From: Actinomycetospora soli
GTDB lineage: Bacteria > Actinomycetota > Actinomycetes > Mycobacteriales > Pseudonocardiaceae
DNA: 64,000 nt
NCBI RefSeq assembly: GCF_021026295.1
Contig: NZ_JAJNDA010000018.1
Location: forward strand, 57,656-121,655
Direction of reading: 5' to 3'
Below are positions 12,349 through 20,971 of this stretch, one piece after another (position 1 is the stretch's first letter; each line of letters opens with the position of its first letter). Below the pieces are notes generated by a model. That model was not told the origin of the DNA. It saw nothing but the letters and a program-made list of their open reading frames with translations, and ran no database searches. The position numbers and the translations under genes were made by a program.

Positions 12349-12401
12349 GTCAGCGGTGGCACACGGCTGACGTCCAGCATCAGCGGTGGGCCACGGCTGA
12401 C
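12349..12401. repeat. Paired REP-like hairpins, locus 2
   Basis: Two copies (12349-12371 and 12379-12401) of the element with arms (G/A)TCAGC and GCTGAC around a GTGG centre, separated by GTCCAGC. They lie between the gal operon start and the divergent symporter. Confidence 0.7.
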
Positions 12402-12441
12402 CCTCCTCGCCCCTCATCCGCCCGTCCCTTCATGCCCTCTT

Positions 12442-12491
12442 GACGCCCGGCGACTCCGGACGCACAGTGTGCGCCAGCTAACGATAACGTT
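12442..12491 (+). promoter_or_regulatory. Candidate symporter promoter with LacI/GalR-type operators
   Basis: TTGACG (12442-12447) lies 17 nt before CACAGT (12465-12470), a weak -35/-10 pair. The palindrome CGCACAGTGTGCG (12463-12475) overlaps that -10. Further down, ATAACGTTCAC has the CG-centred AACGTT symmetry common in LacI-family operators. The region lies between the gal genes and the symporter start. Confidence 0.35.
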
Positions 12492-12535
12492 CACGGGAAC
12501 CTTCACGGAACCCCCGGACCGCCGAGAGGTCGCGC

Positions 12536-14197
12536 ATGCTGCGCCTGAACCCGGGATGGTTGGACTACACCCTCCTGGCCCTGTACTTCGTCGTCGTGCT
12601 GGGCATCGGCGTGGTCGCACGCCGCGCCGTCGGTACCAGCGCCGACTTCCTGCTCGCCGGCCGCTCGCTGCCCGCCTGGGTCACCGGCCTGGCCTTCGTC
12701 GCCGCCAACCTGGGCGCCACCGAGATCATCGGCATGGCCGCCAACGGCGCCGAGTACGGCGTCGCGACCGTGCACTACTACTGGATCGGCGCCGTCCCGG
12801 CGATGGTCTTCCTGGGCATCGTGATGATGCCCTTCTACTACCGCTCCAAGGTCCGGTCGGTGCCGGAGTTCCTCAAGCTGCGGTTCGGCAACTACACCCA
12901 CGTCCTCAACGCGATCGTCTTCGCGGTCGCCTCGGTGCTGATCGCGGGCGTCAACCTCTACGCCCTCGCGATCGTGCTGAACGCGCTGCTCGGGTGGCCG
13001 GAGTTCCTCGGCATCGTCGTCTCGGCCGCCGTGGTGCTCGTCTACATCGGCTTCGGCGGTCTCGGCTCGGCGATCTACGGCGAGGTGCTGCAGTTCTTCG
13101 TCATCCTCGCCGGCCTGATCCCGCTCGCGATCGTCGCCGTCCGCCACGTCGGCGGCTTCTCCGCGCTGGCCGACAAGGTGACCGCGTCCGCTCTCGGTGA
13201 GGGCGGCCTGCACGCCTGGCAGGGCACGGGGATCGGCGACGTCACGAACCCGATCGGCGCGAACTGGATCTCGATCGTCCTCGGCCTGGGCTTCGTCCTG
13301 TCGTTCGGCTACTGGACGACGAACTTCGCCGAGATCCAGCGTGCGCTCTCGGCGAAGGACCGGAGCGCCTCCCAGCGCACGCCCCTCATCGCGGCGTTCC
13401 CGAAGATCCTGATCCCGGCCGTCACGATCATCCCGGGCCTCGTCGCGCTCGTCGCGATCCCGAACTTCGGCAACGACGCCGCCGGCGGCCTCGAGTACAA
13501 CGACGCGATCCCGGCGCTCATCGGCCAGCTGCTCCCCGAGGGTGTCCTCGGCATCGCGCTCACCGGCCTGTTCGCCTCGTTCATGGCGGGCGTGGCGGCG
13601 AACGTGTCCTCGTTGAACACGGTGGTCACCTACGACCTGCTCCAGCCGTACCTCGCGAAGGGTCGCAGCGACCGGTACTACCTCAACGCCGGCCGGGTGG
13701 TCACGGCCGTCGGCGTCGTCATCGCGATCTTCACCGCGCTGCTCGCGGCCGACTTCAACAACATCATGACCTACCTGCAGTCGCTGTTCGGAATCTTCAA
13801 CGCCCCGATCTTCGCGACCTTCATCCTCGGCATGTTCTGGAAGCGCACCAGCGGCTGGGGTGGGTTCACCGGCCTGCTCACCGGGGTCCTCGCCGGCACG
13901 GCCGTCTTCGTCCTCGCCGAGGCGGGCGTGGTCGACTTCGGGTCCGGCATCGCGACGAGCTTCTACCAGGCCGGCGCCGCGTTCGTCGTCGACGTCGTGG
14001 TCACCGTGGTGGTCTCGCTGGCCACCGCGAAGCCCGAGCCGGAGCGTCTCGCGGGCATCGTCTACGGCGTGCCCGGCGCCGACGGCGTGGTCCCGACGCT
14101 GCGCCAGCCCAAGGAGCGCGTCTGGTACCGCAAGCCGGTGCTGCTGGGCGGCCTCGCGCTCGCCCTGACCGTCGTCCTCAACATCGTCTTCGCCTGA
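12536..14197 (+). CDS. Sodium:solute symporter (SSS family), probable galactose/glucose transporter
   Basis: A 553-residue membrane protein with about 13-14 hydrophobic segments and clear SSS-family signatures: DFLLAGRSLPAWVTGLAF near residues 37-54, ATEIIGMAANGAEYG near 60-75 and IYIGFGGLxSxIYGEVLQF-like sequence near 170-190. It resembles the vSGLT group of sodium-coupled galactose transporters. Its position next to galT, galK and a LacI regulator supports galactose or a related sugar as substrate; that is inference. The ATG at 12536 has a GAGAGG ribosome-binding site. It is followed 13 bp later by a small membrane protein gene in the same direction. Confidence 0.85.
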   Translation: MLRLNPGWLDYTLLALYFVVVLGIGVVARRAVGTSADFLLAGRSLPAWVTGLAFVAANLGATEIIGMAANGAEYGVATVHYYWIGAVPAMVFLGIVMMPFYYRSKVRSVPEFLKLRFGNYTHVLNAIVFAVASVLIAGVNLYALAIVLNALLGWPEFLGIVVSAAVVLVYIGFGGLGSAIYGEVLQFFVILAGLIPLAIVAVRHVGGFSALADKVTASALGEGGLHAWQGTGIGDVTNPIGANWISIVLGLGFVLSFGYWTTNFAEIQRALSAKDRSASQRTPLIAAFPKILIPAVTIIPGLVALVAIPNFGNDAAGGLEYNDAIPALIGQLLPEGVLGIALTGLFASFMAGVAANVSSLNTVVTYDLLQPYLAKGRSDRYYLNAGRVVTAVGVVIAIFTALLAADFNNIMTYLQSLFGIFNAPIFATFILGMFWKRTSGWGGFTGLLTGVLAGTAVFVLAEAGVVDFGSGIATSFYQAGAAFVVDVVVTVVVSLATAKPEPERLAGIVYGVPGADGVVPTLRQPKERVWYRKPVLLGGLALALTVVLNIVFA

Positions 14198-14210
14198 GCC
14201 GGGAGTCATC

Positions 14211-14495
14211 ATGAGCGAACCGGTGCAGCCCGGTCGGCCCCAGACCACGGTCGAGACCGGCAGCCGCATGCAGCGACTGTTCGACCTGCGCTATGTCATC
14301 GGCGCCCTGATGGGCGCCTACGGGATCGTCCTGGTGATCCGCGGCCTGCTCGACGGGCCCGAGCAGCTCGCCCGGGCCGCGGGCCTCTCGATCAACCTCT
14401 GGACCGGGATCGGCCTGCTCGTCGTGGCCGCGATCTTCCTGGTGTGGGGCCTCACCCGGCCCCTGGGCATCGACGTCGAGGAGAACGTCGACTGA
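14211..14495 (+). CDS. Small two-TM membrane protein linked to the symporter
   Basis: A 94-residue protein of unknown function. After ~25 polar residues and a basic patch (MQRLFDLR) there are two hydrophobic segments, around residues 30-46 and 62-84, then an acidic end. It starts 13 bp after the symporter stop with a GGGAG ribosome-binding site and is probably cotranscribed. Similar small proteins occur after sugar symporters in actinobacteria. A role in assembly or stability of the transporter is possible but unproven. Confidence 0.7.
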   Translation: MSEPVQPGRPQTTVETGSRMQRLFDLRYVIGALMGAYGIVLVIRGLLDGPEQLARAAGLSINLWTGIGLLVVAAIFLVWGLTRPLGIDVEENVD

Positions 14496-14548
14496 CCCTT
14501 CGCCGACGTCGGGGTCCTCCCGCGGTCGCGGCGCGGCGGCCGCGGCAG

Positions 14549-14566
14549 GACCCGTCGTCGGGAACG
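14549..14566 (+). repeat. Copy of the over-represented 18-mer motif (intergenic)
   Basis: GACCCGTCGTCGGGAACG matches the consensus GACCCGWCGTCGGGAACG exactly. This copy is intergenic, between the small membrane protein and the CoA-transferase gene. Other copies are listed in the findings. Confidence 0.6.
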
Positions 14567-14571
14567 AGCGG

Positions 14572-15699
14572 TCAGACCTGCGGCCCGACGTCGGGCACCG
14601 GGTCCATGCGCGGCTGCCGACCGTCGAGGAACGTGATGGGCGGGAGCAGCGTGCGGATGGGGCCGGTGGGGGTGCCGACCTCGACGAACCGGCCGCGCTC
14701 CTCGTGCTGCGGGTGGGTCAGCACCTGGTCGAGCGTGCGGCGCCGGGCGTTGGCGATCCCGGCCTCCTCCAGGCGCGCGACCAGCTGGTCGCCGGTGAGG
14801 TCGCGCAGGACCGCGTCGATCGCCTCGTGCAGGGCCGGGCGGTTCTCGATCCGGTCGGAGTTCGTGACGAAGCGCGGGTCGTCCGCGACGGCGGCGTCGC
14901 CGAGCACGACCTCGCAGAAGCGCCGCCACTCCCGGTCGTTCTGGATCGACAGCACCACCTCCTGCCCGTCACCGGCGGCGAACGAGCCGTACGGCGCGAT
15001 CGCGGCGTGGCTCGTCCCCGCCCGGACGGGGGCCTTCCCGCTGCCGTAGGCGTAGTGCAGGGGGAAGCCCATCCACTCGCTCAGCGCGTCGAACAGGCTG
15101 ACCTCGAAGGTGGTGCCCTCACCCGTGCGCTCGCGGTCGTAGAGCGCGCTGAGGATGCCGGAGAACGCGTACATCCCGGCGCCGATGTCGGCGGCCGGGA
15201 TGCCCGCCTTGGCCGGGAACTCCTCGGTGCCGGTGACGGAGACGAGCCCCGTCTCGGCCTGGATCAGCGCGTCGTAGGCCTTGGCGTCGCGGTAGGGCCC
15301 CGACGAGCCGTAGCCCGAGATGCTGCAGTGGATCAGCTCCGGGTGGTCGCGCCGCAGGTCCTCGGCGCCGAGGCCGAGCCGCTCCGCGGCACCCGGCGCG
15401 AAGTTCTGCACGAACACGTCGGCCTGTGCGATCAGCTCCTGCACGCGGGCGAGCTGGTCGGCGTCCTTGAGGTCGGCGGTGACCGACTCCTTGGACCGGT
15501 TGAGCCACACGAAGTGACTGGAGAGGCCGTTCACCGTCGTGTCGTAGTCGCGCGCGAAGTCGCCGCGTCCGGGACGTTCGACCTTGATCACGCGGGCCCC
15601 GAGGTCCGCGAGGTGGCGCGTCGCCAGGGGGGCCGCCACGGCCTGTTCGCAGGACACGACGAGGATGCCGTCCAACGGGAGGGCCCGGGTCTCGACCAT
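14572..15699 (-). CDS. CoA-transferase family III (CaiB/BaiF type)
   Basis: A 375-residue family III CoA-transferase, which moves CoA between carboxylic acids through an aspartyl-CoA anhydride. The catalytic Asp is Asp171 in GIPAADIGAGMYAFSG. The CoA-binding RRDHPELIHCSISGYGSSGP segment lies at about residues 116-134 and VERPGRGDFAR at 40-50. The acyl donor and acceptor cannot be read from the sequence, and no partner dehydrogenase or ligase is adjacent. The ATG at 15699 is chosen because the family start (LDGILVVSCEQAVAAP) follows directly. The gene is monocistronic and divergent from the sortase fusion. Confidence 0.85.
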   Translation of the reverse strand: MVETRALPLDGILVVSCEQAVAAPLATRHLADLGARVIKVERPGRGDFARDYDTTVNGLSSHFVWLNRSKESVTADLKDADQLARVQELIAQADVFVQNFAPGAAERLGLGAEDLRRDHPELIHCSISGYGSSGPYRDAKAYDALIQAETGLVSVTGTEEFPAKAGIPAADIGAGMYAFSGILSALYDRERTGEGTTFEVSLFDALSEWMGFPLHYAYGSGKAPVRAGTSHAAIAPYGSFAAGDGQEVVLSIQNDREWRRFCEVVLGDAAVADDPRFVTNSDRIENRPALHEAIDAVLRDLTGDQLVARLEEAGIANARRRTLDQVLTHPQHEERGRFVEVGTPTGPIRTLLPPITFLDGRQPRMDPVPDVGPQV

Positions 15700-15839
15700 G
15701 ACCGTGATCGTGCCCGCCCCGACCGTCCGGCGCGCGACGTCGCCCGCGTCACCCGTCCGATCGGCGTCACGCGAACCGATCGAGGTCGTTTCCCCGAATG
15801 AGTGACACCTGTTCGGACCAGTGACCTCGGGAGTGACGG

Positions 15840-18305
15840 ATGAAGGCGGCGAGCACGGCGACCGCACTGGCGGTGGTGTCCACCCTCGGCATCGGCGTGG
15901 CCGTGTGCTCGCAGGCGCCGCCGCCCACCGTGCTCGCCTCGGGTCCGGTGCTGACCGTCGCCGACGAGGACTCCTCGGGCTCCGGCGACGGCGGGTCGGG
16001 CGGCTCCGGTGGGTTGTCCGGGCTCGTGCGGGAGCTGACCGGGAGCTCGTCGTCGTCGGAGTCGTCGTCGGAGTCGTCCGACTCCGACGAGTCCTCGTCC
16101 TCGGAGCGGTCGTCGTCGTCGGAGCGGTCGTCGTCGTCGTCGGAGCGGTCCTCCTCGTCGGAGCGGTCGTCGTCGTCGGAGCGGTCGTCGTCGTCGGAGC
16201 GGTCGTCGTCGGAGCGGTCCTCGTCGTCGGAGCAGTCCTCCTCGACCGGTCGCGTGCTGCGCCCGCTGACGGTCACGCCTCCGGCCTCGCAGAGCCCGAC
16301 CCTGCAGCTCCCCGCGGTCACCGTGCCCTCGACCTCGGTCGGCCCCCTCTCCACCCCGTCGCTCGGCGTCGGCGGCACCGAGGCGTCGTCCTCCGGGGTG
16401 GCGCTGCCGTCGGTGTCGGCGAGTTCCACGCAGGCCGGTCCGGTCTCGCTGCCGTCGGTCGGTGTCGGGTCGACGTCGGTCTCGTCCTCCGGCGCCCGAC
16501 TGCCCGCGGTGGCGGTGGGCTCCACCCAGGCCGGTCCGGTGTCGCTGCCGTCGGTCGGTGTCGGGTCGACATCGGTCTCGTCCTCCGGCGCCCAGCTGCC
16601 CGCGGTCTCGGTCGGCGCCGCGTCCGTCGGCCCGGTCGCGGTCCCGCCGGCCGCCCTCGCCGCGCCGACCCTGCCGATCCGGACCGTCTCCCCGCTCGTC
16701 GCGGCGCTCAACCCGCCGCCGCCGTCGTCGTGGGTCCCGCTCACGGTCGTGCCCGCGGCGTTCACCACCCCGCTCCTGCCCGCGCAGCTCACGGCGCCGC
16801 CGACCGGGAACGAGGGCGTGCTGCGCGTCGCCCACCTCTCCCCCTCGACGGGCGCGGTCGACATGTACGTCAGCGGGCCGGGGCTGCCCGAGACGAAGGT
16901 GGCCTCGGACGTCACCTACCGGACGCTGTCGAACTACCTCACCGCCGGCCCCGGCACCTACACGCTGTCGGCCCGCCCCGCCGGTGCCGCCCCGACGTCC
17001 GCGCCCGCGCTGACCGCCAACGTCGAGGTCGGGGCGCGGACCGCCCAGACCGCGGCGTTCGTCGACGTCGGGCCCGACGGCACCCCGCAGGCCGAGGTCC
17101 TCTCCGACGGCACCCAGCTCGCCGCGCCCGGCAAGGCGTACGTCCGAGTCGTCTCCGCCGCGGCCGGCGTCGGCCCGCTGAGCGTCACCGCCCAGGGCGG
17201 CGGGCCGATCGCGAGCAACGTCTTCTACGGCGCGAGCTCGCCCTACGCCGAGGTCGACTCGCGGACCTGGACGATGGACGTCACGACGACGTCGGGTCGC
17301 ACGGCCACCGCGACCCTCCCGGTCTCGAGCACGTCGGTGAACACCGTCGTCGTCTCGCGCGACGCGCAGGGTGCCCTGACCGTCACCGCCGTCCCCGACG
17401 CCGCGGACCTCTTCGCCCCGGCTGCCGCAGCACAGCCCGCCGCTCCGCAGGCCCCGGCCGCCCCGGCTCCGGCCGCACCGCAGGCGCCCGCCCCGGCACC
17501 GGCTGCACCGCAGGCTCCGGCTGCGCCGCAGGCTCCGGCTGCGCCGCAGGCTCCGGCTGCACCACAAACCCCCGCGCCGGCACCGGCCGCGCCCCAGGCA
17601 CCCGCCGCCCCCGCGCAGCCCAGCACCCCGACCAGCACCACCCCGGCACCGACCACCACCCCGGCTCCGACGACCACGACCCCCGCCCCGACGACCACCC
17701 CGGCCCCGCCCGCCGGCACCGCCCCGTCGTCGGGAACGCCCGCGCGGCCGACGCCGAAGGGCGGCGTGCCGGCCGGCTTCGGCGGGATGGCGACCTCGTT
17801 CGCCGACGGCGCCGCCCTCACGGCCCCGGCCGCTCCGGACCTTCCGGTGTGGGGAGCCCCGACCAGCCCGGTGCGGCCGTCGGGCCTCGTGGTGCCGGGC
17901 GCGAACATCGACGCGCCCGAGATCGGGGCGCTCGGTCTCGACCGGGACGGCGAACTGCAGGCGCCGGCCACCCCGCACGACGTCGGCTGGTTCGGCTCGA
18001 CACCCGGGGACACGGGCCCGGCCGTGCTGGTCGGCCACGTCGACTCGTGGCGCGGGCCGGGGGTGTTCTGGAACCTGAAGGACCTGAAGCCGGGCGACCC
18101 GATCGACGTCCCGCGCAGCGACGGCACCGTGGCGCGGTTCGCGGTGGATCGGGTGGAGACGGTCGACAAGGACACCTTCCCCACCCAGGCGGTCTACGGC
18201 CCGACGGCGGGTCCGTCGCTGCGGCTGATCACCTGCGGCGGCCCGTTCGACCGCACCGTGCGCTCCTACGAGGACAACGTCATCGTCTACGCCTCGCCGC
18301 GCTGA
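15840..18305 (+). CDS. Large secreted DUF4397-class F sortase fusion protein
   Basis: An 821-residue exported protein. A signal-like hydrophobic segment occupies residues 5-24. Residues ~70-137 are almost only Ser and Glu/Arg, in repeats of SSSSER. About 195-260 holds two copies of a 32-residue repeat beginning STQAGPVSLPSVGVG. A DUF4397 domain starts near 325 (LRVAHLSPSTGAVDMYVSG). Then come Ala/Pro-rich (PAAPQAPA) and Thr/Pro-rich linkers. The C-terminal ~130 residues form a class F sortase: catalytic His in GHVDS near 732, catalytic Cys in LITCGG near 797, and an Arg in DRTVRSY. Sortases of this class usually stand alone behind a membrane anchor. No downstream anchor or LPXTG-type substrate is seen in the window. 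Confidence 0.85.
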   Translation: MKAASTATALAVVSTLGIGVAVCSQAPPPTVLASGPVLTVADEDSSGSGDGGSGGSGGLSGLVRELTGSSSSSESSSESSDSDESSSSERSSSSERSSSSSERSSSSERSSSSERSSSSERSSSERSSSSEQSSSTGRVLRPLTVTPPASQSPTLQLPAVTVPSTSVGPLSTPSLGVGGTEASSSGVALPSVSASSTQAGPVSLPSVGVGSTSVSSSGARLPAVAVGSTQAGPVSLPSVGVGSTSVSSSGAQLPAVSVGAASVGPVAVPPAALAAPTLPIRTVSPLVAALNPPPPSSWVPLTVVPAAFTTPLLPAQLTAPPTGNEGVLRVAHLSPSTGAVDMYVSGPGLPETKVASDVTYRTLSNYLTAGPGTYTLSARPAGAAPTSAPALTANVEVGARTAQTAAFVDVGPDGTPQAEVLSDGTQLAAPGKAYVRVVSAAAGVGPLSVTAQGGGPIASNVFYGASSPYAEVDSRTWTMDVTTTSGRTATATLPVSSTSVNTVVVSRDAQGALTVTAVPDAADLFAPAAAAQPAAPQAPAAPAPAAPQAPAPAPAAPQAPAAPQAPAAPQAPAAPQTPAPAPAAPQAPAAPAQPSTPTSTTPAPTTTPAPTTTTPAPTTTPAPPAGTAPSSGTPARPTPKGGVPAGFGGMATSFADGAALTAPAAPDLPVWGAPTSPVRPSGLVVPGANIDAPEIGALGLDRDGELQAPATPHDVGWFGSTPGDTGPAVLVGHVDSWRGPGVFWNLKDLKPGDPIDVPRSDGTVARFAVDRVETVDKDTFPTQAVYGPTAGPSLRLITCGGPFDRTVRSYEDNVIVYASPR
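16045..16245. repeat. GTC/TCG-rich microsatellite encoding the SSSSER tract
   Basis: Tandem imperfect units of TCGTCGTCGGAGCGG encode the SSSSER repeats. Nearly all units are multiples of 3 nt, so length changes would keep the frame. This makes it a site prone to slippage. Confidence 0.7.
16426..16617. repeat. Two tandem 96-bp coding repeats
   Basis: A 96-bp unit encoding a 32-residue repeat (STQAGPVSLPSVGVGSTSV and following) occurs twice in tandem within the sortase fusion gene, with few differences. This suggests a recent duplication. Confidence 0.7.
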
Positions 18306-18336
18306 GGGGCCGGGTCCCTCGGCGCCGCCCCGCGGA

Positions 18337-18406
18337 CCGTGATCACGACTTCGGGTGCGACACGCGCAAGCTCTGACGCGACACGCTCCCGAAGTCCTGA
18401 TCACGG
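18337..18406. repeat. 70-bp inverted repeat with 19-nt arms
   Basis: CCGTGATCACGACTTCGGG (18337-18355) and CCCGAAGTCCTGATCACGG (18388-18406) are inverted with one mismatch. The 32-nt loop holds two direct copies of GCGACACGC. It lies between the sortase fusion and the AIM24 gene. A terminator or a small non-autonomous element is possible. Confidence 0.6.
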
Positions 18407-18571
18407 ACGCGTTCCTCGGGCTGTCCCCGGGGGGCGACCCCGAGACGTGCGCGAGGGGTTGCCCGGGGAACTCTGGGGGTTGTCCCCCTCGTTGACCGTG
18501 CGTGTCCGCCGCGAGGATGATCTCGCCCGGACACCGGGCAGCACCTCACCCCGAGTGACCAGGAGACGGCC

Positions 18572-19312
18572 GTGCGCAGCAACCTCTTCGCCCCCGAGAA
18601 CCAGGAGCAGGAGTCGGCCCAGCCGGGGCTGCGCCTGCAGAACTCGAAGATGCTCAAGATCGAGCTCAACGGGGAGGCCATGGCCCGGCAGGGCTCGATG
18701 GTGGCCTACCAGGGCGACGTGCGGTTCGAGGCCAAGGGCTCCGGCGGGATCGGCAACTTCCTCAAGCAGAAGCTCACCGGCGAGGGCGTGCCGTTGATGA
18801 AGGTGAGCGGGCGCGGCGACGTGTTCCTCGCCAACGCCGCCTCGGACGTGCACCTCATCGACCTCGAGGGCCCGAACGACGCCCTCACGATCAACGGCAA
18901 GAACGTCCTCGCGTTCGACTCGTCCCTGTCCTATGACATCCAGATGGTCTCGGGTGCCGGGTCGATGGGCGGCGCGGGCCTGTTCAACTGCGTCTTCCGT
19001 GGTCAGGGCCGTCTCGCCATCACGTGCAAGGGCACGCCCGTGGTCCTCGACGTCGACGCCCCGACCTACGCGGACCCGCAGGCGGCGATCGCCTGGTCCG
19101 CGGGACTGCAGGTCGGCGTGCACCGCGCCGAGCAGTTCGGGTTGCGCACGCTCATGGGCCGCACCACCGGCGAGGCGTACACGATGGCCTTCGGCGGCCG
19201 CGGCTTCGTCATCGTGCAGCCGTGCGAGGAGGTGCCGCTCGACATGATGGCCGGCCAGGGCAGCGGCCAGGAGGCCGGCGTCGGCGGGGCGCTCGGGGGC
19301 CTGTTCCGGTAG
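18572..19312 (+). CDS. AIM24 family protein
   Basis: A 246-residue protein of the AIM24 family, whose fold is a tryptophan RNA-binding attenuator-like (TRAP-like) beta structure. Bacterial members have no settled function; the name comes from a mitochondrial yeast relative. Visible features are the start LRLQNSKMLKIELNGEAM, GSMVAYQGDVRFEAKG near residues 41-56, and glycine-rich turns towards a Gly-rich C-terminus. No signal peptide or membrane segment is seen, so it is cytoplasmic. GTG at 18572 is chosen because the family N-terminus follows. It is monocistronic, followed by a hairpin at 19330. Confidence 0.85.
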   Translation: MRSNLFAPENQEQESAQPGLRLQNSKMLKIELNGEAMARQGSMVAYQGDVRFEAKGSGGIGNFLKQKLTGEGVPLMKVSGRGDVFLANAASDVHLIDLEGPNDALTINGKNVLAFDSSLSYDIQMVSGAGSMGGAGLFNCVFRGQGRLAITCKGTPVVLDVDAPTYADPQAAIAWSAGLQVGVHRAEQFGLRTLMGRTTGEAYTMAFGGRGFVIVQPCEEVPLDMMAGQGSGQEAGVGGALGGLFR

Positions 19313-19329
19313 GTGGGCAGAGCCCGGGA

Positions 19330-19365
19330 GAGCACTTTCCGTCGCCCTGGCGACGGAACGTGCTC
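19330..19365. terminator. 17-bp near-perfect hairpin
   Basis: GAGCACTTTCCGTCGCC and GGCGACGGAACGTGCTC pair with one mismatch and a 2-nt loop. The hairpin lies 18 bp after the AIM24 gene, as expected for a terminator. Its outer GAGCAC/GTGCTC matches that of the palindrome at the end of ileS. Confidence 0.65.
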
Positions 19366-19421
19366 ACACGGCGGAGCCACACCTTGACCTCAACCGTCGT
19401 CGAGGTCGCAGGGTCGTCGCC

Positions 19422-20111
19422 ATGACCACCGTGCGACCTCCCACCGACCCGGCCGAGCTGCACCGGCTGATGTCGCTCATGACCGGCGACGAGAAGCACT
19501 CGGCCGCGGCGACCTCGACCCTCGACGTCCTGCAGGTGCTCTACGACCGCGTGCTGCACGTCGACCCGGCCCACCCCGACGACCCGGTGCGCGATCGGTT
19601 CCTGCTGTCCAAGGGCCACGGCCCCATGGCCTACTACGCCGTGCTCGCCGCCCACGGCTTCCTCGACGAGGCCGAGCTCGCGACGTGGGCCGGGCCCGGC
19701 TCGCGCCTCGGGTTGCACCCCGACCGCGTCCTGGTGCCCGGCGTCGAGATCGGCTCCGGGTCGCTCGGGCACGGCCTCCCGCTCGCCGTCGGGACCGCGC
19801 TCGGCCTGCGGCTGCGGAACCTGACGACGCCGCGGGTGTTCGTCCTGGTCGGCGACGCCGAGCTCGACGAGGGCTCCAACCACGAGGCCATCGCCTACGC
19901 CGGCCGTTCCGGGATGGCGACCCTGACGGCGGTGGTCGTCGACAACGCGTCGGCCACCCACCGCGGCGAGCTGGCCGAGCTGTTCCTCGTCGAGGGCTGG
20001 CGCGCGATCACCGTCGACGGTCGTGACCAGGACGTCCTCGAGACCGCCCTGACCGCCGCGCACGACGACCGGCCGCTCGCCGTGATCGCCGTTGTCGAGG
20101 AGAAGGAGTGA
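19422..20111 (+). CDS. Transketolase, N-terminal (ThDP-binding) subunit
   Basis: A 229-residue protein matching the N-terminal half of transketolase. LSKGHGPMAYYAVLAAHGF (near residues 63-81) and the thiamine-diphosphate motif GDAELDEGSNHEA (near 146-158) are clear. With the next gene it would form a two-subunit transketolase-like enzyme that moves two-carbon units between sugars or related compounds. Split transketolases often act in specialised rather than central pathways, so the substrate is uncertain. The stop overlaps the next GTG (GTGA), which ensures matched synthesis. Confidence 0.85.
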   Translation: MTTVRPPTDPAELHRLMSLMTGDEKHSAAATSTLDVLQVLYDRVLHVDPAHPDDPVRDRFLLSKGHGPMAYYAVLAAHGFLDEAELATWAGPGSRLGLHPDRVLVPGVEIGSGSLGHGLPLAVGTALGLRLRNLTTPRVFVLVGDAELDEGSNHEAIAYAGRSGMATLTAVVVDNASATHRGELAELFLVEGWRAITVDGRDQDVLETALTAAHDDRPLAVIAVVEEKE

Positions 20112-20971
20112 ACGCGATGACGACGAGCCTGGCCCCGGCCACCATGCGCGAGGCGTTCCTCCGCGCCACCGCCGACGCGATCGACACCGACGACCGCACC
20201 GTCCTCGTCCTCGCCGACATCTCCGCCGGCGCCGACCCGGTCCCGGACCTGGCCCGCCGCCACCCCGGGCACGTCGTCAACGTCGGCATCCGCGAGCAGC
20301 TGATGCTGGGCGTGGCGGGCGGGCTCGCCCTCACGGGGCTGCGTCCGGTGGTGCACTCGTACGCCCCGTTCCTCGTCGAACGCCCCTACGAGTCGCTGAA
20401 GCTCGACCTCGGCCACCAGGACGTCGGGGCGGTGCTGGTCTCGATCGGCGCGTCCTACGACCAGCCGGGGATCGGCCGGACCCACGAGGCACCCGAGGAC
20501 GTCGCGGTCGTCGACACCCTCCCGGGCTGGACGATCCACGTGCCCGGGCACCCGGAGGAGGCCTACCGCCTCGTGCACGGCTCCATCTGCGGCACCGATC
20601 GGGTCTATGTCCGACTGTCGAGCGAGGCCAACGCCGCCCCGCACCACGGTGACGGCCTGCAGACGATCCGGGAGGGCTCGCGGGACGACGTCGTCGTCGC
20701 CGTCGGTCCGACCCTCGACCGCGTGCTCGCCGCCGACCGCTTCCGCGGCGCGACCGTCCTCTACACCTCGACGGTGCGCCCCTTCGACGCCGACGGGCTG
20801 CGCGCGGCGGTCGGACCGGTCCCCACGGTCACGATGGTCGAGCCCTACCTCGAGGGCACGTCCGCCCGTGTGATCGCCGAGGCGCTGTCCGACCGGCCCC
20901 ACCGGACCGTGATGATCGGCCACCCGCGCGAGGAGTCCCACCGGTACGGCGAGCACGAACTCACGCTGTGA
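20108..20971 (+). CDS. Transketolase, C-terminal (pyrimidine-binding) subunit
   Basis: A 287-residue partner of the preceding gene. It has the transketolase pyrimidine-binding domain, with VNVGIREQLMLGVAGGLALTG near residues 59-79 including the catalytic Glu that activates thiamine, followed by the C-terminal domain (VVAVGPTLDRVLAA, TVRPFDADGLR). The start is GTG at 20108 (GTGA overlap) or ATG at 20117. The 3' end overlaps the convergent lysS by 11 bp. Together the two genes encode about 516 residues, somewhat short for a full transketolase but typical of split forms. Confidence 0.85.
   Translation: MNAMTTSLAPATMREAFLRATADAIDTDDRTVLVLADISAGADPVPDLARRHPGHVVNVGIREQLMLGVAGGLALTGLRPVVHSYAPFLVERPYESLKLDLGHQDVGAVLVSIGASYDQPGIGRTHEAPEDVAVVDTLPGWTIHVPGHPEEAYRLVHGSICGTDRVYVRLSSEANAAPHHGDGLQTIREGSRDDVVVAVGPTLDRVLAADRFRGATVLYTSTVRPFDADGLRAAVGPVPTVTMVEPYLEGTSARVIAEALSDRPHRTVMIGHPREESHRYGEHELTL

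Noticed and set aside
12503..14269. Long minus-strand frame across the symporter gene
   Set aside because: It is a highly charged Asp/Arg/Gly-rich product with no family motif, antisense to a clear SSS transporter.
15588..18404. 938-residue minus-strand frame across the sortase fusion
   Set aside because: It is low complexity (Arg/Gly repeats) mirroring the serine microsatellite on the other strand. The plus-strand product has a real sortase and DUF4397.
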